Shown here: in pieces, positions 28,577 to 36,228 of the stretch
How positions within the stretch are numbered: position 1 is the stretch's first letter
Layout of the letters: every line of letters starts with the position of its first letter
Assembly (NCBI GenBank): GCA_905236455.1
Contig: CAJOPT010000004.1
Coordinates: 19,157 to 83,156, forward strand
DNA from: an uncultured Prevotella sp.
GTDB taxonomy: Bacteria; Bacteroidota; Bacteroidia; Bacteroidales; Bacteroidaceae
Length of the DNA stretch: 64,000 nt
Direction of reading: 5' to 3'
Position numbers and translations under genes: made by a program
The notes under the pieces: generated by a model
Told to the model about the DNA's origin: nothing
Seen by the model: the letters and a program-made list of their open reading frames with translations, nothing else
The model's database searches: none

Positions 28577-29683
28577 TTATTTGTCCCACGGTGAGTAGGG
28601 CAGCCCCCAAACTTTAGCTACAGCCTCGTAGGTACACTTGCCATCAACCATGTTGACACCCTTGGCAAGAGCCTCGTCATCCTTGCATGCCTGAACCCAG
28701 CCCTTGTCAGCAAGTGCCAGTGCATAACGTAGCGTGGCATTGGTGAGAGCTGTTGTAGAAGTGTTTGGTACTGCTCCAGGTATATTCGCCACGGCATAAT
28801 GAACGATGCCGTCGATAGTATATACAGGATCACTGTGAGTAGTAGGGTGGGAGGTCTCGAAGCATCCACCTTGGTCTATCGCAACGTCAACAAGTACCGT
28901 ACCAGGCTCCATCAATGCCAGCATATCCTTAGTGATAAGCTTAGGTGCCGCATCACCCGGTATAAGTACAGAGCCAATTACAATGTCTACATCGGGAAGT
29001 TCCTGTCGGATGTTATGCTCTGAGGAATACAGGGTATGGACATTTGCCGGCATCTCGGCGGCAAGCTGCTTCAGACGAGGCAGCGACACGTCAGTAATCG
29101 TAACGTCAGCTCCCATGCCAGCAGCTATCCTTGCCGCAGCCTCACCGACAGTACCACCTCCAAGCACAAGCACCTTTGCTGGTTTTACCCCAGGAACTCC
29201 AGCCATGAGCTTACCTTTGCCCCCCTTAGTCTTCTGAAGGTAATATGCGCCGTTCTGTGTAGCCATTCTACCTGCGACCTCGCTCATCGGAATAAGCAGA
29301 GGCAACGAACGGTCTCTCTTCTCAACAGTCTCATAGGCAATACATACCGCTCTGCTCTTGAGCATAGCGTCTGTAAGTGGTTTGTCACAAGCGAAGTGAA
29401 AATAGGTAAAGAGCACCTGTCCCTTGCGTATAAGACCATATTCCGGCTCTATGGGTTCCTTCACTTTTACAATCATATCAGCCTGAGCATACACATCCTC
29501 AATAGAGGGGAGAATTGTAGCGCCCACTTTCTGATAAGCTTCATCGGAAAAGCCGCTTCCTTCTCCAGCGGTGTGCTGCACACAAACAGAATGGCCATGT
29601 CTTATTAACTCAGCTACGCCAGATGGTGTCATACCGACTCTGTTCTCATTGTTTTTGATTTCTTTTGGAATTCCTACTTTCAT
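28577..29683 (-). CDS. ald: Alanine dehydrogenase
   Basis: NAD-dependent enzyme for reversible oxidative deamination of L-alanine to pyruvate and ammonia. The N-terminus MKVGIPKEIKNNENRVGMTP and the substrate loop near HTAGEGSGF are typical. The Rossmann motif is VLVLGGGTVGEAAARIAAGM (about 170-189), and DVAIDQGGCFETSHPTTH with YAVANIPGAVPNTST marks the family. 368 aa is normal. The gene is leftward, and its promoter box lies on the far side of a short intergenic region that also holds a 9-bp tandem repeat (see findings). Confidence 0.96.
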   Translation of the reverse strand: MKVGIPKEIKNNENRVGMTPSGVAELIRHGHSVCVQHTAGEGSGFSDEAYQKVGATILPSIEDVYAQADMIVKVKEPIEPEYGLIRKGQVLFTYFHFACDKPLTDAMLKSRAVCIAYETVEKRDRSLPLLIPMSEVAGRMATQNGAYYLQKTKGGKGKLMAGVPGVKPAKVLVLGGGTVGEAAARIAAGMGADVTITDVSLPRLKQLAAEMPANVHTLYSSEHNIRQELPDVDIVIGSVLIPGDAAPKLITKDMLALMEPGTVLVDVAIDQGGCFETSHPTTHSDPVYTIDGIVHYAVANIPGAVPNTSTTALTNATLRYALALADKGWVQACKDDEALAKGVNMVDGKCTYEAVAKVWGLPYSPWDK

Positions 29684-29718
29684 GATACTTATTATGTTTT
29701 GGTTAGTAATATTCGATA

Positions 29719-29726
29719 CAAATATA
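29719..29726 (-). promoter_or_regulatory. Putative -7 promoter box of ald
   Basis: TATATTTG on the minus strand, 36 bp upstream of the ald ATG. The expected -33 position falls just before the 9-bp tandem repeat; no TTTG is present. Confidence 0.5.
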
Positions 29727-29751
29727 CATAAAAAGACAACATGTATGGAAT

Positions 29752-29792
29752 ACTTCTTTAACTTCTTTAACTTCTTTAACTTCTTTAACTTC
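29752..29792. repeat. 9-bp tandem repeat (ACTTCTTTA x4 plus partial)
   Basis: Four perfect head-to-tail copies of ACTTCTTTA (29752-29787) plus a partial fifth. The array sits between the divergent ald and DUF5715-like genes, covering the place where both promoters would have their -33 boxes. Tandem units of this size can change copy number by slippage. Confidence 0.95.
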
Positions 29793-29803
29793 CATATTTG
29801 TTA

Positions 29804-29811
29804 TACCTTTG
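29804..29811 (+). promoter_or_regulatory. -7 promoter box of the DUF5715-like gene
   Basis: TACCTTTG, ending only 7 bp before the ATG at 29819. The predicted transcription start falls at or within a few bases of the start codon, so the mRNA may be leaderless. Confidence 0.65.
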
Positions 29812-29818
29812 CAGTCAA

Positions 29819-30634
29819 ATGAGGAAAAAGAGAATTACAAAAAGAAAATTCCTGTCAGGATTCATAGCCGTAACAATGATACTGGCACTCGTAAGGTGTA
29901 TATTCCCACAAATTGCTGAAACACCTCAGCAAGACGGAATCAAAGAGGAAGAGAACGGTATGACAGAAGAAGAGTTGAAGCAGGAATTAGCTGAAATTGA
30001 CAGGCATATAGACTCTATAACAGACAATAACACAGGAAAGGAAAGCGGACGTTTCTTTGACGGCAAGCATCCTATATTAAGTGTTCCTTCGTATAAGGAA
30101 GAGTTTCCTGACTCCAATGCCCTCCAGCTGACCGCTGCCGAACACTTCGGCGTCTCACCAGTGTCAAACAGACTTGATGCCGAACAGCGCAAGAACGATC
30201 TGGTGTACATAGGTAGTAACCCTTACTTTTTCGTAAAGGAGCTGACGGCAAGTATTCCATATCTCATACCTCGTGCGTCAATATTGCTGCAAGACATCGG
30301 CAAGAACTTTTTTGACAGCCTGCAAGTAAAGCAGATTTCTTTGCATAAGATAATTGTTACCAGCGTATTACGCTCTAAAGAGGATGTGGCAAAATTACGT
30401 ACACACAACCGCAATGCCACGGAAAACTCTTGCCATCTGTATGGTACGACGTTTGATATATCGTATACCAAATTTGTCACGGTAAGCAATCCTGACGCTC
30501 TTCCACGAAGGGAAGTACAGAACGACACTCTCAAATTTGTTCTGAGCGAGGTGTTACGTGACTTGCGTAATCAACAAAGATGTTATGTGAAGTATGAGGT
30601 GAAGCAAAGCTGCTACCATATCACCGTGAGATAA
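29819..30634 (+). CDS. DUF5715-like exported protein with M15/LAS peptidase-like motif
   Basis: Basic N-terminus followed by one membrane segment (LSGFIAVTMILALVRCIF), so anchored to the inner membrane or secreted. The next 80 residues are acidic and probably flexible. The conserved part starts near AAEHFGVSPVSNR. The C-terminal region reads VTSVLRSKEDVAKL, then SCHLYGTTFDI near residue 212, which has the SxHxxGxxxD / HxxxxxxD spacing of LAS (M15, VanY-type) zinc carboxypeptidases; the last residues SCYHITV could supply the second His. A catalytic Glu is not obvious at the usual place. The track start (TTG 29798) lies before the promoter box; I use the ATG at 29819 (272 aa, 271 residues). Confidence 0.78.
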   Translation: MRKKRITKRKFLSGFIAVTMILALVRCIFPQIAETPQQDGIKEEENGMTEEELKQELAEIDRHIDSITDNNTGKESGRFFDGKHPILSVPSYKEEFPDSNALQLTAAEHFGVSPVSNRLDAEQRKNDLVYIGSNPYFFVKELTASIPYLIPRASILLQDIGKNFFDSLQVKQISLHKIIVTSVLRSKEDVAKLRTHNRNATENSCHLYGTTFDISYTKFVTVSNPDALPRREVQNDTLKFVLSEVLRDLRNQQRCYVKYEVKQSCYHITVR

Positions 30635-30687
30635 GCATAAAAAATCAGGTTCTCAAGTTATGGGATTCAAATTTCAAGTATAAGACA

Positions 30688-31659
30688 ATGAAGGAAATCA
30701 AATGGGGATTCATAGGCTGTGGTGAGGTTACAGAAAAGAAATCAGGACCGGCATTTAATGAAATTGACGGATCACAGATTGTAGCAGTTATGAGCCGTAC
30801 TGAGAAACGCGCACGTTCGTATGCGGAGCGCCATGGTGTCAGGAAATGGTATACTGACGCCCAGAAGCTTATTGATGATCCCGATGTCAATGCAATATAT
30901 ATTGCCACGCCACCTTCCTCGCACGCCACATACGCAATTATGGCGATGCGTGCCGGCAAACCAGTATATGTTGAGAAACCATTAGCGGCATCGTATGAGG
31001 ACTGTGTGCGCATAAACCGCATTAGTGAGCAAAGTGGTATTCCTTGTTTTGTCGCATATTACAGGCGTTACCTTCCATATTTCCAGAAAGTAAAAGAGCT
31101 GGTAGCCGACGGAACCATAGGGAAGGTGATGACGGTTCAGATAAGATACGACTGTCCACCACGTGAGGATGATCTTAACCACCCATGGCGTGTCATTCCG
31201 GAGATTGCAGGTGGTGGCTACTTTTACGATATGGCTCCTCATCAGTTAGACTTGCTTCAAGAAATTTTTGGCGTCATAGTACGCGCACACGGATATTGCT
31301 CCAACAGGGCGGGCATATATGAGCCAGAAGATACAGTGAGCGCAGCTTTCATGTTTGAGAACGGTATTCATGGTAGTGGCTCATGGTGTTTCGTAGGACA
31401 TGAAAGTGCCCGTGAAGATCGAATTCAGATTATCGGAGACAAAGGAACTCTGAGCTTCTCCGTTTTTAATTACGAGCCAATACATCTATACCTTACAGAG
31501 GGAATGCAGTCAATTGTAGTACCCAACCCTCCATACGTACAGTTACCATTGATAAAGGCCGTAATAGAACATCTTCAAGGTGTCGGGCTCTGCACAAGTA
31601 CAAGCATTAGCGCAACACCTACCAACTGGGTTATGGACAGGATTTTAGGAAAATTATAA
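30688..31659 (+). CDS. Gfo/Idh/MocA family oxidoreductase
   Basis: NAD(P)-dependent sugar or inositol dehydrogenase family protein. The N-terminal Rossmann fold starts with WGFIGCGEVTEKKSGPAF; the family signature VEKPLAASYEDC includes the conserved catalytic lysine (EKP). The C-terminal alpha/beta domain contains GGGYFYDMAPHQLDLLQEIFG, where the His and Asp are the usual active-site residues. 323 aa is normal. The substrate cannot be read from sequence. It lies 53 bp after the M15-like gene and 4 bp before the DUF4421 gene. Confidence 0.92.
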   Translation: MKEIKWGFIGCGEVTEKKSGPAFNEIDGSQIVAVMSRTEKRARSYAERHGVRKWYTDAQKLIDDPDVNAIYIATPPSSHATYAIMAMRAGKPVYVEKPLAASYEDCVRINRISEQSGIPCFVAYYRRYLPYFQKVKELVADGTIGKVMTVQIRYDCPPREDDLNHPWRVIPEIAGGGYFYDMAPHQLDLLQEIFGVIVRAHGYCSNRAGIYEPEDTVSAAFMFENGIHGSGSWCFVGHESAREDRIQIIGDKGTLSFSVFNYEPIHLYLTEGMQSIVVPNPPYVQLPLIKAVIEHLQGVGLCTSTSISATPTNWVMDRILGKL

Positions 31660-31663
31660 GATT

Positions 31664-32905
31664 ATGTCCTGTTGTATGAGATTATTCCAGATTATTCTTC
31701 TTTCCCTGTTGTGCCATGCTGCAATGGGAAAGGACTATTCTTGTGAATATCCAGATTACAATCATAAGGAGGATACTGATACTATATATCAAGAAAACAA
31801 GCTTGAGGAGGATTCCTGTAATGGTATACAGCCGCAATATACCGTGAACTGGCAACGTCCTGAGCCTTCAGAGAAGAAGAATATCATACAACGCACTATA
31901 TCTGCTTTATACAAAATCGTAAAAGGATTTAATGACACTGATGATAATTATATTGAGCCACAGTATTATAATTATGCAGTAATGCTCCAGAATACTAACA
32001 ATTATGAGATTTACCGCCTCAGTAGCCGTGATCGACAAAACATTACTTTTGCACCGGAGCCAACGATAAAGTTAGGACCATATGCAGGATGGCGATGGGT
32101 TTTCCTTGGCTATACAATAGACCTCAGACATGTGAACTTTACAAATGGAGACGATACTAAAAAAGAATATGACATAAGCTTATACAGCTCGATGTTAGGC
32201 ATTGACATATTCTACCGCATAAGTGGCAATGACTATCATATCAGGAGTATGTCACTGGGTGAGGGTATTGACACATCACCTATGAAGGGCGTAAAGTTTT
32301 CTGGATTTAAGTCAAGTGTTAAAGGTTTCAATCTCTATTACATTACAAACCATCATCGTTTTTCCTATCCGGCAGCTTTTAGCCAAAGTACCGTACAACG
32401 TATAAGCGCAGGCTCACCACTGATAGGTATCGGATATACTAATCACCAACTGTCTGTAGATTGGGATAGCTTTAGCAATCTTGTCAGAGAGAAATTGGGC
32501 AGAGACTATCTCGAACTAATTGACTCGACGCTGATGGTGAAATCTGTAAGTTATACAGATTTCTCACTCAGTGGCGGATATGCATATAATTGGGTGTTTG
32601 CAAAGAATTGGCTGTTGGCAGCTTCTTTGTCGCTGGCATTGTCATACAAGCATTCTGAGGGTGATGTTAGTGGGAAATGGTATACTTTCCGGGATTTCTC
32701 ATTTGAGGACCTCAGCTTTGATGGCATAGGGCGTTTTGGAATTGTATGGAACAATACTAAATGGTATGCGGGAATGAGCACTATCCTACATGCATACAAC
32801 TACCATAAAAGCCGCTTCTATACTAACAACGTGTTTGGTGCCCTCAATATTTATTTTGGTGTCAACCTCGGACGAAAAAGCCAATACCGTAAGAAGAAAG
32901 GGTAG
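31664..32905 (+). CDS. DUF4421-type outer-membrane protein
   Basis: Exported protein of unknown function with a signal peptide (LLSLLCHAAMG). After a polar linker, the segment PQYYNYAVMLQNTNNYEIYRL and the following KLGPYAGWRWVFLGYTIDL match the DUF4421 pattern of Bacteroidetes. The rest alternates polar and aromatic/hydrophobic residues as in an outer-membrane beta-barrel (FSLSGGYAYNWVFAKNWLL; LNIYFGVNLGRK near the end). 413 aa. Its 3' end overlaps the convergent DUF4105 gene by 44 bp. Confidence 0.85.
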   Translation: MSCCMRLFQIILLSLLCHAAMGKDYSCEYPDYNHKEDTDTIYQENKLEEDSCNGIQPQYTVNWQRPEPSEKKNIIQRTISALYKIVKGFNDTDDNYIEPQYYNYAVMLQNTNNYEIYRLSSRDRQNITFAPEPTIKLGPYAGWRWVFLGYTIDLRHVNFTNGDDTKKEYDISLYSSMLGIDIFYRISGNDYHIRSMSLGEGIDTSPMKGVKFSGFKSSVKGFNLYYITNHHRFSYPAAFSQSTVQRISAGSPLIGIGYTNHQLSVDWDSFSNLVREKLGRDYLELIDSTLMVKSVSYTDFSLSGGYAYNWVFAKNWLLAASLSLALSYKHSEGDVSGKWYTFRDFSFEDLSFDGIGRFGIVWNNTKWYAGMSTILHAYNYHKSRFYTNNVFGALNIYFGVNLGRKSQYRKKKG

Positions 32906-34145
32906 GATTGCGTAAGATATATACCATACACCTTATTAATATAGCTAATGCTATAAAATACATTCCTTCAGCATAGCATTGGAAGAGTCCTCCTATAAGA
33001 AAGATAATGTCAAAGGCAAGAAGTATCTTCCAATAAACATGCAAAACATGTCTTCGTGCAGCCTTTACAACAGGGTAGAGAAAAAAAAGTGACAATGGAT
33101 TTAATATGAGAATCTGCAAATTGACACTTACTGTAGGATGCTGGGAGAACACCATCAGCAATAAAACTATACCTGCTACACCTGTCGTCAAAAGAAGTAA
33201 CAAATCTACCAGCCAATAAATTCTCTTCGTCTTTATCTCAATCAATGTGATAATAACCGTCAGCAACAACACAAGCCCCATGGCAATGCGCGGAGTGATT
33301 TTCCCCCAAAAAGATTCCGTAAGTGTCGTTTCCTTATTTAATTTCTGTGGCGGCAGGAGGAAGAATTTGTTCTTCACCAACCTCCTGCTTGTGCCATTCT
33401 CTTTAATCACGAGCTTATCAAACAGATTCCTAAGACTATCAGGAAGAAATTCCTTAGCCGAAATAGATGTGGGAAAATCTGCCTTTATACCTAAAAGAAG
33501 ATCATTGCCGAACCTTGCCCATGGATGATTCTCTGTCCATTGATGTATCATGGATCGATAACTGTTTCCATTTTCCGGAACAATCCCATTCTCAACTTCT
33601 GCATTCAAGTGCTTTAAAAGTATATCTCTTGCCCTTGTAGTGCAGTTATCATAGAAATAGTTATATCTATATATTCTGTTTTGTGGCTGATAATTTTCAT
33701 AGATATCCCTCGATATTAGCAGTTTCTCCTGATTTGTCAAACTCAAATCCTGCTGGATAATCCATCTATTGTCATATTGATATTCCTTTAGTATAAGATC
33801 CATTGGAAATATTCCCATTTCATAATCGGTAATACCAAATACAAAACGTGGAATAAAGTATTCCTGCTCAAAGCTGAAAACACCATAGTTTATCGCCAAG
33901 TCACTGCCTTTCCTCAAATCATGGTACCGTATTGCCGTATGACCATAATAACTATATACCTCATCTCCAGGTCCACATGTCAGTAAGCTTATCTCTATAG
34001 AGTCCATTGCTGACAACGCTTCTTCTATGAAGGGCGAATATTGCGCATTGGTATTTATCCAGAAAAGAGATAAAAATGCAGCAAAAACTATCTTAAAAGA
34101 ACTTTTTATCTGTTTCACGATGCAAAAATAACTTATTATTCTCAT
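32862..34145 (-). CDS. DUF4105-type envelope protein
   Basis: A signal peptide (FKIVFAAFLSLFWINTNAQ) leads to a periplasmic domain with LLTCGPGDEVYSYYGHTAIR and YNYFYDNCTTRARDI, the two best conserved parts of DUF4105; the paired His and Cys recall NlpC/P60- or LRAT-like papain-fold enzymes, so hydrolase activity is possible. The C-terminal 150 residues hold about four or five membrane helices (MGLVLLLTVIITLIE; LLLLLTTGVAGIVLLLM). The track start (34202) and this ATG (34145) both lie upstream of a -7 box at 34123-34130; a GTG at 34118 (VKQIKSSFK), just after that box, may be the true start. The C-terminus overlaps DUF4421 by 44 bp. Confidence 0.85.
   Translation of the reverse strand: MRIISYFCIVKQIKSSFKIVFAAFLSLFWINTNAQYSPFIEEALSAMDSIEISLLTCGPGDEVYSYYGHTAIRYHDLRKGSDLAINYGVFSFEQEYFIPRFVFGITDYEMGIFPMDLILKEYQYDNRWIIQQDLSLTNQEKLLISRDIYENYQPQNRIYRYNYFYDNCTTRARDILLKHLNAEVENGIVPENGNSYRSMIHQWTENHPWARFGNDLLLGIKADFPTSISAKEFLPDSLRNLFDKLVIKENGTSRRLVKNKFFLLPPQKLNKETTLTESFWGKITPRIAMGLVLLLTVIITLIEIKTKRIYWLVDLLLLLTTGVAGIVLLLMVFSQHPTVSVNLQILILNPLSLFFLYPVVKAARRHVLHVYWKILLAFDIIFLIGGLFQCYAEGMYFIALAILIRCMVYILRNPTLSSYGIGFFVRG
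34123..34130 (-). promoter_or_regulatory. -7 promoter box of the DUF4105 gene
   Basis: TATTTTTG on the minus strand. It ends 4 bp before a GTG codon at 34118 that would start a clean signal peptide, which points to a leaderless transcript or to a different promoter further upstream. Confidence 0.45.
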
Positions 34146-34174
34146 TTTAATGCTATTATTTCGATTTTTTTCAA

Positions 34175-34182
34175 TAATTTTG
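34175..34182 (+). promoter_or_regulatory. -7 promoter box of the outer-membrane protein gene
   Basis: TAATTTTG, ending 23 bp upstream of the ATG at 34206. It drives the OMP-lptC-CNNM block; no clear -33 box. Confidence 0.6.
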
Positions 34183-34205
34183 CGACTTGAATTAATAAAC
34201 AACGC

Positions 34206-35513
34206 ATGAAAAAATTTATAGTGACCGCTTGGATGGCGGTTTTCTCAATGGTCGCATTTGCGCAAAGTAGTACCAAATCACCATATAGCCAATATGGTCT
34301 TGGTGTATTGGCAGATCAATCAAATGGCTTTAATAGAGGTATGAATGGTCTTGCATACGGATTGCGTGAGCACAATCAGGTGAATTTTAAGAATCCTGCT
34401 TCATATTCGGCTATTGACTCTCTATCTTTCATATTCGATGCCGGAGTGAGTCTCCAACTGTCTAATTTCGAGGAAAACGGTTTAAGGAAGAATGCTAAGA
34501 CCGCAAACTTTGAATATGCTACAGCCGCATTTCGCATTGCAAAACACTTCGGTGCCAGTTTCGGTATTATGCCTTTTTCTAATATTGGATATGATTTCTC
34601 TAACACGGAGAGGGTTAACGAGTTCCCTTCCACAACTACGGCATCAACCACATATACCAATACATTTCATGGAGAGGGAGGTCTTCATCAAGTATATATT
34701 GGAGCAGGCTGGGAACCAATTCGAGGAATCTCCCTCGGCGTCAATTTCTCATATCTTTGGGGAGAGTACACTCGTTCTGCCATTAATAGCTACAGTGATG
34801 CGTACGTCAATACGATATCCAAGATTTATGCAGGGTCGGTAAGTAGCTATAAGGTGGATTTCGGTATTCAGCTATCAAGAATGATAACCAAGACAGACAG
34901 GCTGACATTAGGTGCCGTATATAACATGGGACATAAGTTAGGTGCCGATCCTGAATGTCTCTTGATTTCATCGAAATCCCAATATGCTCAGAATGATACC
35001 ACTAAGTTTACGGTAAAAGACGGATTAGCCATACCTGATATGTTTGGCGGAGGTATTTCGTGGGAGCATAACAACCAATTTGCTATTGGCATAGACTACC
35101 AATGGCAGAGATGGAGCAAAATTGACTTCCCTATATATACCATAACAAACGACCAGCCTTCATATAAGTTAGTGTCTAATCAGTTTTCAGATAACCATAA
35201 GCTGACGTTTGGAGGAGAATACTGCAAAAATGAAAGAGCCCGTTCCTTCCTTGGACGCTTGCACTATCGTGCGGGCGTCTCATATGCTACACCATATCTA
35301 AAAATCAATGGTGAGGACGGTCCTCGTGAGGTATCTGTCAGTGCCGGATTTGGTATACCTATTATTAATGGTTACAACAATCGCTCCATCTTGAATATTA
35401 GTGGGCAATGGGTAAATCAAAAAGCAAGCGGGTTCATTAATGAAAACTCATTTAGAATAAACATATGCTTCACTTTCAATGAAAGATGGTTTGCTAAGTT
35501 CAAGGTCGAGTAA
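34206..35513 (+). CDS. Outer-membrane beta-barrel protein (FadL/OmpP1-like)
   Basis: Predicted outer-membrane barrel with a signal peptide (FSMVAFAQ). The N-terminal part SPYSQYGLGVLADQ ... VNFKNPASYSAIDSLSF resembles the plug and early strands of FadL/OmpP1 (NPAS motif), and KHFGASFGIMPFSNIGYDF continues that likeness. Barrel-type alternation runs to the end (FRINICFTFNERWFAKFKV). 435 aa. It begins a rightward envelope cluster with lptC, a CNNM/CBS protein and a PpiD-type chaperone, a gene order I know as conserved in Bacteroidetes. Whether it transports lipids or something else is not shown. Confidence 0.8.
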   Translation: MKKFIVTAWMAVFSMVAFAQSSTKSPYSQYGLGVLADQSNGFNRGMNGLAYGLREHNQVNFKNPASYSAIDSLSFIFDAGVSLQLSNFEENGLRKNAKTANFEYATAAFRIAKHFGASFGIMPFSNIGYDFSNTERVNEFPSTTTASTTYTNTFHGEGGLHQVYIGAGWEPIRGISLGVNFSYLWGEYTRSAINSYSDAYVNTISKIYAGSVSSYKVDFGIQLSRMITKTDRLTLGAVYNMGHKLGADPECLLISSKSQYAQNDTTKFTVKDGLAIPDMFGGGISWEHNNQFAIGIDYQWQRWSKIDFPIYTITNDQPSYKLVSNQFSDNHKLTFGGEYCKNERARSFLGRLHYRAGVSYATPYLKINGEDGPREVSVSAGFGIPIINGYNNRSILNISGQWVNQKASGFINENSFRINICFTFNERWFAKFKVE

Positions 35514-35557
35514 TTCCTAATTAAGTAATTGGTTAATAGTGTACAAGATAATTGTGT

Positions 35558-36199
35558 ATGTTGAGTAGGATATTTTGTGGGTGCCTCTTTGTTGCATCAT
35601 TTCTAACTGTTATATCATGCTCTGAAGAACATGAACATATTGCACCTGCCGTCCATGATCGCGATTCTGTTCCAGTTATGGTTAGCTACGGGGTTAACAC
35701 CCTGATATCAGACTCTGGTATTATAAAATACCGTATTGTCACAGAACGCTGGGAGGTAAACGACAAGAAGAAGCCATCAAGGTGGGTGTTTGATAAAGGT
35801 ATATTGTTGACACAATTTGACCAGACACTGCACATTCAGTCATACATTCAATGTGATACTGCATTTTACTTTGACAAGCAAAGACTGTGGGAACTTCATG
35901 GAAGGGTACGTATATTAACCAAACAAGGTGTGAATTTCAGAAGTGAACAACTTTTCTGGGATGAGAACAAACATGAGATATGGTCTCGCCGCTATTCTTA
36001 TCTTAAAACTCCTGAAAGACAGCTTGAGGGAAAATATTTCAAAAGCGATGAGAAAATGACTAAATATGTTGTCACAAACACTAAGGGCGCCTTTGAACGC
36101 AGTGACTTCGGAATGGAAACAACAAATCCAAGAGATTCCATGCGCCAGGCTCAACAACAAAAACAAGCTGAACCAATAAGAATAAGCTCTGGGGTATAA
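35558..36199 (+). CDS. lptC: LPS export periplasmic lipoprotein LptC
   Basis: Component of the Lpt bridge that moves lipopolysaccharide from the inner to the outer membrane; here a predicted lipoprotein (lipobox TVISC) rather than the single-helix-anchored form of E. coli. The LptC/OstA-like beta-jellyroll is visible in SDSGIIKYRIVTERWEV, KPSRWVFDKGILLTQFD, LWELHGRVRILTKQG and a final ERSDFGMETT. The ORF track starts at a TTG (35552); the ATG at 35558 gives 213 aa. Stop and next start are 29 bp apart (CNNM gene). Confidence 0.88.
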   Translation: MLSRIFCGCLFVASFLTVISCSEEHEHIAPAVHDRDSVPVMVSYGVNTLISDSGIIKYRIVTERWEVNDKKKPSRWVFDKGILLTQFDQTLHIQSYIQCDTAFYFDKQRLWELHGRVRILTKQGVNFRSEQLFWDENKHEIWSRRYSYLKTPERQLEGKYFKSDEKMTKYVVTNTKGAFERSDFGMETTNPRDSMRQAQQQKQAEPIRISSGV

Positions 36200-36228
36200 A
36201 AAGAAAATCTCTATAGCATACAGATAAT

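Noticed and set aside
29036-29608. 190-aa ORF on the plus strand
   Set aside because: Antisense to ald, without start signals or recognisable domains.
29752-29792. CRISPR array
   Set aside because: Units are 9 bp and abut each other with no spacers; no cas genes.
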